Of a stretch of DNA of 64,000 nt, positions 63,783-64,000 are shown piece after piece. The first letter of the stretch is position 1, and every line of letters begins with the position of its first letter. This stretch comes from JAEZHK01 sp040768845 (GTDB taxonomy: Bacteria > Bacillota > Clostridia > Christensenellales > Aristaeellaceae), in contig JAXGME010000002.1 of NCBI GenBank assembly GCA_040768845.1, forward strand, positions 496,001-560,000, written 5' to 3'. The translations under genes and the position numbers were made by a program. The notes below the pieces were generated by a model. It saw nothing but the letters and a program-made list of their open reading frames with translations, had not been told where the DNA came from and made no database searches.

Positions 63783-64000
63783 GTGGAGGCATGGCTTATC
63801 AACGTTCAGCGCTTCAGCACCCGGGACGGCCCGGGCATTCGCACCACGGCGTTTTTCCAGGGGTGCAACCTCCGCTGCGCGTGGTGCCACAACCCGGAAT
63901 CCGTCTCGGCCCGCCCCGCTCTGCAGTACTATGCGGACAAGTGCGCGCTGTGCGGCCTTTGCGCGGCCGCGTGCCGGCGGGGCGCCCACGCGATGGAGAG
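63783..64000 (+). CDS. glycyl-radical enzyme activating protein, N-terminal part (cut by window end)
   Basis: 72 residues are visible. The start VEAWLINVQRFSTRDGPGIR and the radical-SAM CxxxCxxC motif in FFQGCNLRCAWCHNPES are those of PflA-like activases, which create the glycyl radical on a partner enzyme. An inserted ferredoxin-type motif CALCGLCAAAC follows, as in activases of glycerol/diol dehydratase, choline lyase and related enzymes rather than PflA itself. GTG start with AAAGGAGG 7 bases upstream. The partner glycyl-radical enzyme is expected just outside the window. Confidence 0.9.
   Translation, partial: MEAWLINVQRFSTRDGPGIRTTAFFQGCNLRCAWCHNPESVSARPALQYYADKCALCGLCAAACRRGAHAME

Overview
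The window is a high-GC bacterial chromosome segment (well over 60% G+C by eye), very gene-dense, with about 50 supportable protein genes. I saw no rRNA, tRNA, CRISPR array, insertion sequence or phage genes. VanW-like proteins, MoxR/DUF58/transglutaminase clusters, sigma/DUF4367 pairs, binding proteins with MKK-type signal peptides, a single-chain serine dehydratase and a glycyl-radical activase suggest an uncultured anaerobic Bacillota (Clostridia, perhaps Christensenellales-like). That placement is inference. Many genes start with GTG or TTG, and ATGA or GTGA overlaps are frequent.

Left part (1-13.8 kb), mostly housekeeping and cell envelope: the 3' end of a transketolase gene; a small exported protein; a minus-strand moxR - DUF58 - transglutaminase operon; acpS; two adjacent two-repeat VanW-like genes, each preceded by an ECF-type promoter (GGAAC-N16-CGTC); a SAM methyltransferase, an RluD-type pseudouridine synthase and a YvlD-like membrane protein; and an OmpR-type response regulator with its histidine kinase.

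13.8-21.1 kb, a carbohydrate locus: GH51 arabinofuranosidase, two MalG/MalF-type permeases and a binding protein on the minus strand, divergent from a LacI regulator. The binding-protein promoter carries two copies of a candidate operator. Behind lacI lie remnants of three genes: the 5' end of a sensor protein, the 3' end of a sugar permease, and a creatininase-family gene lacking its middle.

21.1-37.9 kb, an envelope block: an orphan DUF4367 protein; an eight-gene plus-strand operon (938-residue exported protein, ABC ATPase, ABC permease, Ala/Gly-rich membrane protein, MoxR, DUF58, two VWA membrane proteins); an ECF-like sigma factor overlapping a second DUF4367 gene; a DUF2500 gene; and a secreted protein with four peptidoglycan-binding repeats. 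The candidate ECF promoters at VanW, and weaker ones at the operon and the sigma gene, suggest a shared envelope regulon.

38-52.4 kb, a ten-gene plus-strand operon headed by a GH95 fucosidase-type enzyme: OppB/C/D/F-type transporter and binding protein, M29 aminopeptidase, DapA-superfamily lyase, L-serine dehydratase and aldehyde dehydrogenase. A divergent FCD-domain regulator sits upstream. The content fits uptake and catabolism of a fucosylated glycopeptide or a related glycoside.

52.4-64 kb, a nine-gene minus-strand sugar operon: RbsB-like binding protein, RbsA-like ATPase, two RbsC-like permeases, SIS-domain isomerase, phosphotriesterase-family lactonase, GH2 glycosidase, zinc alcohol dehydrogenase and Gfo/Idh/MocA oxidoreductase. 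Across a 338-bp divergent promoter region begins a glycyl-radical-enzyme activase cut by the window end. In all three ABC operons a strong GC-rich hairpin follows the binding-protein gene.
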